NCBI GenBank assembly: GCA_038144425.1
Contig: JAYQNS010000001.1
Location: 1 to 61,659, forward strand
Source: Salivita marina
Lineage (GTDB): Bacteria > Pseudomonadota > Gammaproteobacteria > Pseudomonadales > Azotimanducaceae
Direction of reading: 5' to 3'
Length of the DNA stretch: 61,659 nucleotides
Shown: positions 53,363-61,496 of the stretch, one piece after another
Position numbering within the stretch: the first letter of the stretch is position 1
How the letters are laid out: every line of letters begins with the position of its first letter
Notes under the pieces: generated by a model
The model's database searches: none
Told to the model about the DNA's origin: nothing
Seen by the model: only the letters and a program-made list of their open reading frames with translations
Translations under genes and position numbers: made by a program

Positions 53363-54398
53363 CGCCTGCCGCCAACATCAGCTCGCCAGCCTCAGAAAGT
53401 TTCCGGGCCTGCCGCATGATTTTCTTCTGCGCGTCTTCCACATCGGAGAGGCGCATGGGGCCCTTAGCTTCCATATCATCAAGGAACACCGCCCGAGCGC
53501 GCTCGGACATATTCGACATAAACTTCTCTCGGACAATCTCATCAGCACCCTTAAGGGCCACCATGAGCAGATCGGGTTCGATGTTCCTCAGCAGGGTCTG
53601 GATGGCCCGATTATCGACGGAACCTAGATCGCCAAAGGTCAGCATGTTGTCCTGGATCGCCTGAGCCAGATCGGCGTCCAGGGACTCAACCCCCTTCATG
53701 ATCACCGACTCCATATCCACCTTGGTGAGATTCATGATCTTTGCGGCCGCTTTTACCCCACCAAAGCTCGATGAGGCGGAGGACGATCGGCTCGCGAACT
53801 GTTTGCGCATAATCGCTTCAAGCTCTTCCATGGCCGCCGGCTGAACCGTCTCTAGACGTGCGACCCGTTCCACGATTTCTGGCCGAGCCTCCTGAGGCAG
53901 GAAGCTCAGGACGTCCGCCGCAACGGCGTTCTCCAAAACGGAGAGAATGATTGCCACCACCTGGGGATGCTCGCCCTGAACCATCTCGGCGATGGCGCGC
54001 GCATCCATCCAGCGAAGAATTTCCAGCCCCTTGCTGGCGGAGGTTGGATTGATTCGTCCCAGCACGGACGCCGCCTTATCCTCACCAAGAGCGGACCGAA
54101 GCACGCTCTCCACATAATCGGAGGTGCCTAGCCCAAGGCTCGTCTGCTTTTTAAAGGTGGAGATGAAGTCATCGAGCACTTCATTCACCGCTTCCTGAGA
54201 AATGTCTCCAACGGAGACCATGGCCGCACCCAGCGCCTGGACCTCCTTTGGATCCATATAACGGATGATGCTGGCTGCCTGATCCTCGCCCAGAAGCAGC
54301 ATGAGCACCGCCGCTCGCTGGGTCGTGGAAAGGGCCTCAAGCTCCGCCTGGAGGGCTTCATTGCCATCCAAATCGGGTAATTCCGCTTTATCCGCCAT
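53349..54398 (-). CDS. fliG: Flagellar motor switch protein FliG
   Basis: A 349-residue C-ring protein. The N-terminal part binds FliF; the middle contains the EHPQ motif (EMVQGEHPQVVAIILSVLEN). The C-terminal torque domain has MFTFGDLGSVDNRAIQTLLR-like LTFGDLGSVDNRAIQTLLRN and charged residues in REKFMSNMSERARAVFLDDM, which face the stator. Length and all three domains are normal. It is 12 bases after fliF. Confidence 0.97.
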   Translation of the reverse strand: MADKAELPDLDGNEALQAELEALSTTQRAAVLMLLLGEDQAASIIRYMDPKEVQALGAAMVSVGDISQEAVNEVLDDFISTFKKQTSLGLGTSDYVESVLRSALGEDKAASVLGRINPTSASKGLEILRWMDARAIAEMVQGEHPQVVAIILSVLENAVAADVLSFLPQEARPEIVERVARLETVQPAAMEELEAIMRKQFASRSSSASSSFGGVKAAAKIMNLTKVDMESVIMKGVESLDADLAQAIQDNMLTFGDLGSVDNRAIQTLLRNIEPDLLMVALKGADEIVREKFMSNMSERARAVFLDDMEAKGPMRLSDVEDAQKKIMRQARKLSEAGELMLAAGDDFV

Positions 54399-54410
54399 GG
54401 CCTTGCCTCC

Positions 54411-56123
54411 CTAGTCCACTCGGACCATGTTCTTAAGCACGTTAGCCACCCGGCCCGCGTCCTCATTCACGATCATGCGGATCAGGGCCACCTTGTCGTC
54501 ATAGGTGTTCGCCGTATCCAACATGTCCGCAGAGATTGAAGATTTCTTCGGCTTCAGCTTCGCCCGAATATCTTCCAGGCTCTCTCCCTCGCCTATCTCG
54601 ATGCTCGCCAACTCTTCCTCCGTCAACTCCCCCCCTTCAGCCAACAGGCGGGCAGGGTCAGCCAGATCATCCCCCTCCACGGTCGGGTAAAGGAAGCTCT
54701 TCAGAACCGGTCGAATCACGGTTAGGAGGATAACGAGGAACAGGGCCGCGGCCATGCCCGCGCGTGCCATGGAGGCGACGCTGGAACTTTCGTACCAAGG
54801 AAGGCCCTGGGGCTCGACGAGGGGCTCGAAGGGCACGGCTTCAAGGGTCACCAGGTCACCGCGATCCTCAACGGCGCCTACCGCCCCCCGAACCAAATTC
54901 GTCAAGCGCTCAAGGCGCGCGGGGTCCACTTCCGTCACTACGGATGCAGCCGCCTCGCCCCCTTCGTCCTCTTCGCCGGCGGGGGCCGGCGGAAGCAGGG
55001 GTAGCGCATTCACCACCACCGCAACGGAAAGCCGTTCGATGGTTCCCGAAGCGCGTTTCGTATGTTCGATGCGTCGATCAAGCTCGTAGTTTCGCGTGCT
55101 CCGGCTACTGAAGGTGCCGGCACCCCCGGCCTGGCCTTCACCTTCCGTCGCGGTGCCATCTTCCGTAAAGGCCGGATCCTCCGGCGGCTCGTTGGAAACG
55201 GCGCCGGGAACTCCGATGGCAGCCAACTCCGAGCCACGCTCAGAGGCGAGGGTTTCGGACCGAGTTTTAGGTCCCTGCCCGGCCTCATCGTAGCGCTCGA
55301 TGGTGGACTCGGTTTGGGTGAAGTCCATCGCAACGTCAATTTCCGCCCGGACGTTCTCGGCCCCAACGATGGGGGCCAGGATTTTCAGAACCCGTCCCCG
55401 TAGCTCATCCTCGACGTTCCGCTTGTAATCCAGCTGCGTGCCATTCATGCCCATGGCGGCCCGGTCCGCCGTCCCCGTCAAGAGGGTGCCGAGATGATCA
55501 ACCACAGCGACGTTCTCGGCAGGGAGATAGGGGACGCTTGCGGACACGAGATGCACAATTGCTTCCACCTGCCGCTCCGTCACCACCCTACCTCCGTAGG
55601 GCGTCACCGTTACGGAAGCCTTTGGCGGCGTCCGTTCCCGCACGAAGGGACTCTGCTTCGCCATGGCAATGTGCACCCGCGCATTGGCGATGCTGCTAAT
55701 TTCGGCAATGGTGCGCCCGAGCTCTCGCTCAATTGCGGCGTTGTAGCGCACCTGTTCCATAAATTGGCTTTGGGTCATGGAAGACTGTTCCGCCAGGGCA
55801 TCGAAGCCCCCTTCCACCGAGCCGAGGGGCAAGCCCTGCCCCGCCAGGAACAGCCGTGCCTCGTGGTAGCGTCCTTCGGGAACCTGCAGCTGGCCAGTAC
55901 TGCCGTCAATCCGAGCCTCGTAGCCTGCGCCCATAAGGGCTTCATAGGCGCCCTGGCGGTCGCCTTCGGCCATGCCCGGGTAGAGCGCGCGATAGGCCGG
56001 CTCCTCCATCCAGAAGTAAATAATGGCGAAGGCCAGCACCACAAAGACGGCCCCAATGGCAGGCACCGCTCGGCGCACCGCGGGCTGGGCAAAGATCTGC
56101 TGTAGAGGGAGGACCTGGACCAA
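54411..56123 (-). CDS. fliF: MS-ring protein FliF (start uncertain)
   Basis: A 570-residue open frame covers FliF: first transmembrane helix (PAIGAVFVVLAFAIIYFW), the ring-building motifs (YRALYPGMAEGDRQGAYEAL, QVRYNAAIERELGRTIAEIS, ARVHIAMAKQSPFVRERTPP), second helix (MARAGMAAALFLVILLTVIR) and a C-terminal FliG-binding tail. This frame has only TTG 56123 as a start. An ATG at 56281 with AAAGGA just upstream is in another frame; one added base, for example in the C runs near 56145 or 56160, would join them and give about 623 residues with a Gly/Ser-rich N-terminus. I think 56281 is the real start. Confidence 0.93.
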   Translation of the reverse strand: MVQVLPLQQIFAQPAVRRAVPAIGAVFVVLAFAIIYFWMEEPAYRALYPGMAEGDRQGAYEALMGAGYEARIDGSTGQLQVPEGRYHEARLFLAGQGLPLGSVEGGFDALAEQSSMTQSQFMEQVRYNAAIERELGRTIAEISSIANARVHIAMAKQSPFVRERTPPKASVTVTPYGGRVVTERQVEAIVHLVSASVPYLPAENVAVVDHLGTLLTGTADRAAMGMNGTQLDYKRNVEDELRGRVLKILAPIVGAENVRAEIDVAMDFTQTESTIERYDEAGQGPKTRSETLASERGSELAAIGVPGAVSNEPPEDPAFTEDGTATEGEGQAGGAGTFSSRSTRNYELDRRIEHTKRASGTIERLSVAVVVNALPLLPPAPAGEEDEGGEAAASVVTEVDPARLERLTNLVRGAVGAVEDRGDLVTLEAVPFEPLVEPQGLPWYESSSVASMARAGMAAALFLVILLTVIRPVLKSFLYPTVEGDDLADPARLLAEGGELTEEELASIEIGEGESLEDIRAKLKPKKSSISADMLDTANTYDDKVALIRMIVNEDAGRVANVLKNMVRVD

Positions 56124-56324
56124 GCCGCCGCTGCCGCCTGCGCCCCCGCCATCTCCGCCCCCGGTAGCCGGAACGAGCGCGCCGCCACCGCTGGCCTCCC
56201 CACCGTCGCCGGCGTTGGAAGCTGAGCTTCCGTTTCCTGCACCGCGGGAAGGGTTCCCGGGGTTGCTGCTGCCGTACTCATAAGCGCTGTCCTTTAGCCG
56301 CGAGGGGCTTCTTCAAAACTGGCC

Positions 56325-56657
56325 CTATACGGGCATATTCATGATTTCCTCGTAGGCCTTAAGCACCTTATTGCGCACCTGTAGGGTCGCCTCAAAGGCC
56401 AAGGAGGATTTCTGCATGGAAAGCACCACATCGGTCAGGGCCACCTGCTCATCTCCGCGCTCATAGGCACTTTTCATGGCCGCAGCGCTTTGCTGGGTGG
56501 CATTAACCTGATCCACCGCGCTGCGCACGGCGGCCCCAAAGTCCACGCCCTCCGGTGCTGGGGGCTCGATGGCCGGAGAGCCCTTCGCCTGATCCGCGTA
56601 GCTCTCCAGGGTTCGCAACATGCTTGCGATGGCGTCGGGACGGGTCGCATCAATCAT
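56325..56657 (-). CDS. fliE: Rod/MS-ring junction protein FliE
   Basis: A 110-residue protein with the FliE C-terminal signature: VNATQQSAAAMKSAYERGDE, then VALTDVVLSMQKSSLAFEAT and LQVRNKVLKAYEEIMNMPV. FliE joins FliF to FlgB and opens the rod. It is 12 bases after the flrC-like gene, so it appears to share that transcript, and no separate promoter was seen. Confidence 0.96.
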   Translation of the reverse strand: MIDATRPDAIASMLRTLESYADQAKGSPAIEPPAPEGVDFGAAVRSAVDQVNATQQSAAAMKSAYERGDEQVALTDVVLSMQKSSLAFEATLQVRNKVLKAYEEIMNMPV

Positions 56658-56669
56658 GGCCCTAGCTCC

Positions 56670-58070
56670 TTAACTGGCCCGGGGGATGGCATGGCCGCGT
56701 TCCCGCAGCCGAGCCATGCGATAGCGAAGGGTTCGGGGACTGATACCCAGTCGTTCCGCCGCCTCAGCCCGGCTTCCCGATGCTCGAAGGGCGGCTTCGA
56801 TCGCAATGCGCTCGTGCGCATCACGGGCGTTCAAGAGACAGCCGCTCTGGCGACCGATGGGATCCGGCAGGCGGACCGTTGTCGTGGTCTCCGCTTCTGC
56901 GACCGGTGCCAGCGCCGCCGTCGCAGAGAAAACGGCCTCATGACCGTCGCTGTCGTCGTAGTCAAACATGAGGTGCTCAAGCCCCACCGCGTCGCCCCCG
57001 GAAAGCACAAGAGCCCGCTGAATAACGTTCTGCAGCTCTCGAACATTCCCGGGCCAGCGATGGGCACGGAGGGCCGCTTCCGCCTCAGGGTAGAGGCTAG
57101 GCGCCGTCCCGGCCGGCGCGTGTTCGCTGAGGAAGGCGCAGGCCAGGGGTAGAATGTCTCCAGGGCGATCGCAGAGCGCGGGAACGGTCAAGCGGAAGGT
57201 CGCGAGGCGGAAGAAGAGATCCTCCCGGAATTCCCCGCTCCGAATACGCTGGGTCAGCTTCCGGTGGGTCGCGGCAATCACGCGAAGATCTAGATCGATG
57301 GCCCGCGTGGAGCCGAGGCGAACACATTGCCGTTCCTGGAGCACGCGAAGAAGCTTTGCCTGCAGGTGCAGGGGCATATCGCCAATCTCGTCGAGGAACA
57401 GGGTTCCTCCCTGGGCCTGCTCAAAGAGGCCGGGATGGTCCTTGTGCGCGCCGGTAAATGCGCCCTTCTCGTGCCCAAAAAGCGCATCCTCAATAAGATG
57501 CTCGGGCAAGGCCGCGCAATTAAAAGCGATAAAGGGCTTATCGCTGCGCGCCGAGCCCTCGTGAATCACCCGCGCCAGCACATCCTTTCCCGCTCCTGTG
57601 GGGCCCTCCAGCAAAACGCTAACCTCCGTTCGAGCAACGCGTTCTGCCAGTTCGAGCACCCGAAGGCTTGCAGGATCAACAAAGATATAGGCCGGCCCAG
57701 CCTGCGCTGCGTTGATGCGGGCCGCGGCGTCCTGCCAGCTTGCTTCGGAAAAGTCATCGGTGGCGAGGGCATGGGAGGCGCCTTCGTCGAGAACCTGCAC
57801 TGCCGCCGTAATGTTCCGCGGGGGTACGCGAACGATCAGAGGAAGGAGGCTCGCGGCCTGCCCCAGCCCGTATTGCTCAAGCTGCTGGGCCAGGGTGCCC
57901 TGTCCTTCGAAGGCGAGCACCAGCGCCGCCGGCGCCCCGGCGGTCGACGCCTCGAGGGATCCTGGAAGCACGGCCTCCAGGCCAAGGGCAGAAAGCGACT
58001 CCCGCGCCGCCTGCTCCGGGAGGCCTCGGGGATCTAGCCACCACATTACCTGGCGTCCTGCTTTGCTCAT
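56670..58070 (-). CDS. flrC: FlrC/FleR-like sigma-54 activator with degenerate receiver
   Basis: A 466-residue activator. Residues 1-125 resemble a receiver fold but lack the acidic pair after strand 1 (VMWWLDPRG), the phosphorylated Asp (LVLAFEGQG) and the Lys of strand 5. The central AAA+ domain is intact: Walker A GPTGAGKD, GAFTGA, Walker B GGTLFLDEIGD and the arginine-finger region. The C-terminal helix-turn-helix is RAEAAERLGISPRTLRYRMA. FlrC/FleR normally needs phosphorylation by FlrB/FleS; no kinase gene is adjacent. It lies 183 bases after the fleQ-like gene, behind its own sigma-54 site, and directly before fliE. Confidence 0.88.
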   Translation of the reverse strand: MSKAGRQVMWWLDPRGLPEQAARESLSALGLEAVLPGSLEASTAGAPAALVLAFEGQGTLAQQLEQYGLGQAASLLPLIVRVPPRNITAAVQVLDEGASHALATDDFSEASWQDAAARINAAQAGPAYIFVDPASLRVLELAERVARTEVSVLLEGPTGAGKDVLARVIHEGSARSDKPFIAFNCAALPEHLIEDALFGHEKGAFTGAHKDHPGLFEQAQGGTLFLDEIGDMPLHLQAKLLRVLQERQCVRLGSTRAIDLDLRVIAATHRKLTQRIRSGEFREDLFFRLATFRLTVPALCDRPGDILPLACAFLSEHAPAGTAPSLYPEAEAALRAHRWPGNVRELQNVIQRALVLSGGDAVGLEHLMFDYDDSDGHEAVFSATAALAPVAEAETTTTVRLPDPIGRQSGCLLNARDAHERIAIEAALRASGSRAEAAERLGISPRTLRYRMARLRERGHAIPRAS

Positions 58071-58136
58071 GCTTCGTTCCCTAACCTTGCCGCTCCCTTG
58101 CCGGAAGCGGTGAGGAGTTGCCGTTGCATGACCTAA

Positions 58137-58152
58137 AGCACGCTTCGTGCCA
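58137..58152 (-). promoter_or_regulatory. Sigma-54 promoter for flrC-fliE
   Basis: Minus strand TGGCACG-AAGC-GTGCT; the -24 element matches the consensus perfectly and GG and GC are 10 bases apart. It lies about 67 bases before flrC, in the 183-base gap after the fleQ-like gene. The core is also an inverted repeat (GCACG/CGTGC). It fits activation of flrC by FleQ/FlrA. Confidence 0.65.
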
Positions 58153-58253
58153 AAATATAAACTATTGTTTTTTATAACTTTTAGGCGTACGCGAGGCGCG
58201 CGAGGGCGGGAAAGCGTCGACGGTGAGCCGTCGATTGACGAAATCCAGACAGG

Positions 58254-59330
58254 CTAGGAACTGAGCTCGTACTTATTGATCTTCTCAATGAGGGTGGTCC
58301 GTTGGACCTTAAGAAGGCGCGCGGCCTGGGAAACATTGCCGCCGGACGCCTGCAGGGCGCGGGCGATGAGGGTGGATTCAAAGTCTGCGAGCTGCTCCCG
58401 CAGGGACACGCCCTCTTCAGGAAAGGACCCCCACCCCTGCCCCGCCATGATCGCCGCCTCGACGGCGTTGCCCGGGGCCTTTCCGAGCAACAGCCCAAGG
58501 GGGTCCTCCTCCGCCGGGGCGGGAGGAGACCCTTGGCCGTCCGTCGCAAGTAAGCCCTGAGGTAAGAGAGAAGGCGGTACGGTTTCGGGCTCAAGGCAGG
58601 CGCTGGGATAAAGGGTGGAGAAACGCTGCAACAGATTCGACAGCTCCCGTACGTTGCCCGGCCAATCATGGCGCGCCAGGAGCGCCATAAAGGCTTCGCT
58701 CAGGGTGAGCGGATCTGCATCGGGCTGGGCATGAAGGGCGGCTAGGTATTCGGTTAAGAGAGGAAGGTCATCGAGCCGCTCTCGGAGGGCGGGCACTGCG
58801 ACGGGGATCACGTTTAAGCGGTAATAGAGATCTTCCCGGAAGGCCCCCTCAGCCACCGCCTGCTCGAGGTCCCTGTGTGTCGCCGCCACCACACGGACGT
58901 CGACGGTCTCCGGCGCCGAGCCCCCGACGGGCTCAACCTCTCGCTCCTGAAGGACGCGAAGCAGCTTGACCTGCATGTAGGCCGGCATGTCGCCAATTTC
59001 ATCCAGAAACAGGGTGCCGCCATGGGCCAATTGAAAGCGACCAAGGCGATCGGCAAGCGCCCCGGTAAAGGCCCCCTTTCGATGGCCAAAGAGCTCGCTC
59101 TCGAGGAGGTCAGCGGGAATGGCGCCGCAGTTAACGGGAACGAAGGGCGCATCGGCCCGAGCACTTTGCGCGTGAACAAGACGGGCGACGACTTCCTTAC
59201 CGGTCCCGCTCTCACCGCGAATCAGCAACGTCGCGGAAGACCGAGCCACCTGATCGATGAGGGCACGCAGGCTCTCCACCGCCGGCGAGGCGCCGACGAG
59301 CGCTAGAGCATCATCAAGTTGGTAGCCCAA
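58254..59330 (-). CDS. fleQ: FleQ/FlrA-like sigma-54 activator without N-terminal domain
   Basis: A 358-residue protein made of an AAA+ domain and a helix-turn-helix only. The AAA+ domain has GESGTGKE (Walker A), GAFTGA (sigma-54 contact) and GGTLFLDEIGDM (Walker B). The C-terminal HTH, GGNVSQAARLLKVQRTTLIE, is FleQ/FlrA-like. Full FleQ proteins have about 130 further residues forming a receiver-like domain. Here the frame stays open upstream for about 80 bases but shows no ATG or GTG; TTG 59330 is the only start seen. It is either a naturally short form or another gene with a base error near its start. Position before flrC and fliE supports a master-regulator role. Confidence 0.82.
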   Translation of the reverse strand: MGYQLDDALALVGASPAVESLRALIDQVARSSATLLIRGESGTGKEVVARLVHAQSARADAPFVPVNCGAIPADLLESELFGHRKGAFTGALADRLGRFQLAHGGTLFLDEIGDMPAYMQVKLLRVLQEREVEPVGGSAPETVDVRVVAATHRDLEQAVAEGAFREDLYYRLNVIPVAVPALRERLDDLPLLTEYLAALHAQPDADPLTLSEAFMALLARHDWPGNVRELSNLLQRFSTLYPSACLEPETVPPSLLPQGLLATDGQGSPPAPAEEDPLGLLLGKAPGNAVEAAIMAGQGWGSFPEEGVSLREQLADFESTLIARALQASGGNVSQAARLLKVQRTTLIEKINKYELSS

Positions 59331-59406
59331 GGCGGCCCCCGAAACTGGCGCAGTCGCAGCTACCTTAACCGTTGGGCTGAGGAAGGCAACACGGGAGAGG
59401 GGCCCT

Positions 59407-59748
59407 TCAATAGGCCAGCGAGGAAGCGGGGCTGGGGGGCGCCAGGGCTTCTGCCGAAATTTGCCAGGCTAGGCAAAGCTCAGCGGTGGGAACCGCAAGC
59501 TGGGCCAGGGATTCTGGGGTCGCCAGGCTCCGTTGGAGAAAGCGTCCAAAGGCATCGAGGTGCGCCGCGAGGTCCTGGAGCGCCCTGGGCACGGGGCCCA
59601 CGCCCGGGAGCAAGGCGGCCAGAGCGTCAATACGCTGTAAAAGTGCCGGCGCGTTCCCCGCCTCCTGCAACTCGAGCAGGGCGTCCCGAAGCGCCCCGAG
59701 AACCAAGGGGACACTCTCCAGAGGATTGTCGAGCACGCGAGCGGACAC
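59407..59748 (-). CDS. Small helical protein in the FliT position
   Basis: A 113-residue protein with GTG start two bases after the fliS stop. It is Leu/Ala-rich and helical (LVLGALRDALLELQEAGNAP, RALQDLAAHLDAFGRFLQRS), without signal peptide. FliT chaperones or short FleQ partners often occupy this place, but I see no specific match. A FliT-like or FliS-partner role is only a guess from location. Confidence 0.5.
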   Translation of the reverse strand: MSARVLDNPLESVPLVLGALRDALLELQEAGNAPALLQRIDALAALLPGVGPVPRALQDLAAHLDAFGRFLQRSLATPESLAQLAVPTAELCLAWQISAEALAPPSPASSLAY

Positions 59749-59749
59749 C

Positions 59750-60154
59750 CTAACCCCCCTGGTGCTGCCTTTTGGCCATCTCGCCCCAGCCAGAGCGAAG
59801 CTCCTCAAGGAGGCCTCGCACTTCCTGCAGCGCGGCCACATCGCTATGAAGATTCCCGTGAAGCACGCGGCGCAGGCAATAGCTATAAAGCTCGTCAAGC
59901 GTACCCGCGAGCTCACCGCCGGCCTCGGCATTGAGGGAGCCTTTCAGCGCCAGGAGGATCTCCGTGGCTTTCTGCAACGCCCTCGCCTTGCTCTGGCGAT
60001 GGCTGCGCGCAATGCAGCCCTCCGCATCAAGCAAAGCATCTACCGCGCCATCAAAGAGCAAGCGAACCAACGTGGCCGGATCAGCCCCGTCGGCGACGGT
60101 CTGCGTATGCACGGCGCCGTAGGCGGCCAGGGCACGACGAGCGGCTGCACTCAT
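59750..60154 (-). CDS. fliS: Flagellin export chaperone FliS
   Basis: A 134-residue four-helix protein with the FliS pattern: ARRALAAYGAVHTQTVADGA, LVRLLFDGAVDALLDAEGCI, LKGSLNAEAGGELAGTLDEL and YSYCLRRVLHGNLHSDVAAL. FliS binds the C-terminus of flagellin and prevents premature assembly. It follows the Sel1-repeat gene by 94 bases and has a FliA-type site in that gap. Confidence 0.93.
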   Translation of the reverse strand: MSAAARRALAAYGAVHTQTVADGADPATLVRLLFDGAVDALLDAEGCIARSHRQSKARALQKATEILLALKGSLNAEAGGELAGTLDELYSYCLRRVLHGNLHSDVAALQEVRGLLEELRSGWGEMAKRQHQGG

Positions 60155-60197
60155 GGGGGACTCCCTGATTGGCTGATTGAAGCATTCGCTTCTTTAG

Positions 60198-60225
60198 CAA
60201 TCGGCGGGAGCGAGGGATCCTTGAG
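60198..60225 (-). promoter_or_regulatory. Possible sigma-28 promoter for fliS
   Basis: Minus strand CTCAA, a 15-base spacer, then GCCGATTG, differing from CTAAA-N15-GCCGATAA at three positions. It would give a leader of about 35 bases before fliS. FliA control of a flagellin chaperone is reasonable. Confidence 0.5.
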
Positions 60226-60248
60226 GAAAAGCCGAGAAAAACAGGCGC

Positions 60249-60964
60249 TCAGGCCTTAGGACAGCGCTTAAAGGACGACTCGAGGCAAATGTCCACGAGG
60301 GGGCGCAAGGTCTCAATCTCGTCATCGTCGAGCTTAAGCTCAGCAAATTGCCGAACCTCCTCTGCGGGCGCGTAGCCTCGGCGACGAGCGACCTCTGCCC
60401 AGACGTAGGCGTGCTTGGGCATGGGCGCATCCGCAGCGTCGCCGGACAGCATGACCAGTGCCGCCATGAACTGCCCCTCCGCGTAACCCTGCCTTGCGGC
60501 CTTTAAGAACCAGGAAAGCGCCGTACGGGGATTCATGCGGACGCCGTCGCCACTGTGGTAGTGGAGGCCTAGCATGTACTGAGATTCGGCAAGCCCCGCG
60601 TCGGCAGCCTCTTCAAAGAACTTCATGGCCTCCCGGGCATTTTTCGCTACCCCGTAACCGTTGTGATAAAGCATGCCAAGGTTATGGAGCGCCTGGGGCT
60701 GGCGCGCTTCGCCGGCACGGCGGTACCACTTTAGGGCCTCCGCATAGTCCTGGCGGACGGAAAGCCCCTGCTCGTATAGGAAGCCTACGTTGGTTTGGGC
60801 ATTCGCATCCCCAAGCGCCGCCCGAACCCGCCAGGCCCGCATAGCCGTTGCATAGTGCCCTCGATCAAAGCTGCCTGCGCCTCGTCCGCCGCGCCGTAAG
60901 CCGGCAAGGAAAGGCCTAAGCACAGGGCCCAGAACCCCAGGACAGCACCGTTAAAAGCCTTCAT
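60249..60964 (-). CDS. Sel1-repeat (TPR-like) exported protein (frame broken near 60868)
   Basis: A protein of about 238 residues. Reading from ATG 60964 gives a signal peptide (FNGAVLGFWALCLGLSLPAY) ending near DEAQAA. One base is missing in the AAA/TTT run at 60867-60869; with it the frame continues FDRGHYATAMRAWRVRAALG and enters four Sel1 repeats (for example NVGFLYEQGLSVRQDYAEAL and MLYHNGYGVAKNAREAMKFF). Sel1 repeats form solenoid scaffolds for protein contacts. The periplasmic location and position between fliC and fliS suggest a motor or polar factor, by inference. The start overlaps the upstream gene by 4 bases. Confidence 0.75.
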
Positions 60965-61158
60965 TGGGCACCCTCCTTCGCTTGAAATCCCATGCAGCCC
61001 CGACCATCGGCTTCTAAAACTTCAATCGACGGCAGCCGCGGCGTCTTGAATCCGTGAAGGCGACAGGCGTAGCGCGCCCTGGCATCCCAGCTGCTGGCGA
61101 AGTGGCTGCAGCGCCAACAATTGGGCGCCCTAGCGGCGCCGTCCGGGCCCGAATTCAT
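60961..61158 (-). CDS. Small Cys-rich, putative metal-binding protein
   Basis: A 65-residue protein with the pattern CWRCSHFASSWDARARYACR, then GFKTPRLPSIEVLEADGRGC and MGF. The spacing C-x2-C-x-H, C and C recalls a family of small conserved proteins of the form CxxCxHFxxTWD...CxxxGFxSxxLPSxxV...C, whose function is unknown to me. Four Cys and one His could bind a zinc ion or an iron-sulfur cluster. It overlaps the preceding membrane-protein gene by 29 bases and the Sel1 gene by 4, so the three form one unit. Confidence 0.65.
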   Translation of the reverse strand: MNSGPDGAARAPNCWRCSHFASSWDARARYACRLHGFKTPRLPSIEVLEADGRGCMGFQAKEGAQ

Positions 61159-61360
61159 GGTACGCCTTCCAAGAAATCTGCCCAACCAAGATGAGGCCAA
61201 TGCCCCAGGCCAGCACCTTGGCAAAGTCCACTCGCACCGCTGGGGCGGAGGTGTCCCCGCTTAAGCGAAGCACCACCAGCATGATGATCATGGGCACGAA
61301 CATGAGCAGATAGCCTCTGATCAGGCGACAGACTTCGCAGGGCGGTTTTGCGTTGGCCAT
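61130..61360 (-). CDS. Small two-helix membrane protein with CxxC
   Basis: A 76-residue protein. It begins MANAKPPCEVCRLIRGYLLM, followed by two predicted transmembrane segments (FVPMIIMLVVLRL and VLAWGIGLILVGQISW) and a short basic tail. The CxxC pair faces the cytoplasm in a likely N-in arrangement. AAGGAG lies before the ATG. It sits between fliC and the Cys-rich gene. No function is known to me; a paired role with the next Cys-rich protein is suggested by overlap. Confidence 0.6.
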   Translation of the reverse strand: MANAKPPCEVCRLIRGYLLMFVPMIIMLVVLRLSGDTSAPAVRVDFAKVLAWGIGLILVGQISWKAYHEFGPGRRR

Positions 61361-61403
61361 AACGACTCCTTAAGCAGCCTCCTAGGCTACGACACTGACC
61401 GAC

Positions 61404-61444
61404 AAAAACAACACTGCCCGGGCTGGAGACCAGACCGGGCAGTG
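61404..61444 (-). terminator. Rho-independent terminator after fliC
   Basis: A perfect 10-base stem (CACTGCCCGG and CCGGGCAGTG) with a 13-base loop, followed on the minus strand by TTGTTTTT. It lies 53 bases after the fliC stop codon and would end the abundant flagellin transcript. Confidence 0.85.
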
Positions 61445-61454
61445 GATTTAGGCG

Positions 61455-61476
61455 AGGCCCTCGGCTTCGAGGGCCT
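61455..61476 (-). other. Second hairpin between fliC and its terminator
   Basis: A perfect 9-base stem (AGGCCCTCG and CGAGGGCCT) with a 4-base loop, 20 bases after the fliC stop. No T tract follows, so it is not a classic terminator. It may protect the flagellin mRNA 3' end. Confidence 0.55.
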
Positions 61477-61496
61477 ACCCTGGACTTCCCTCAGGC

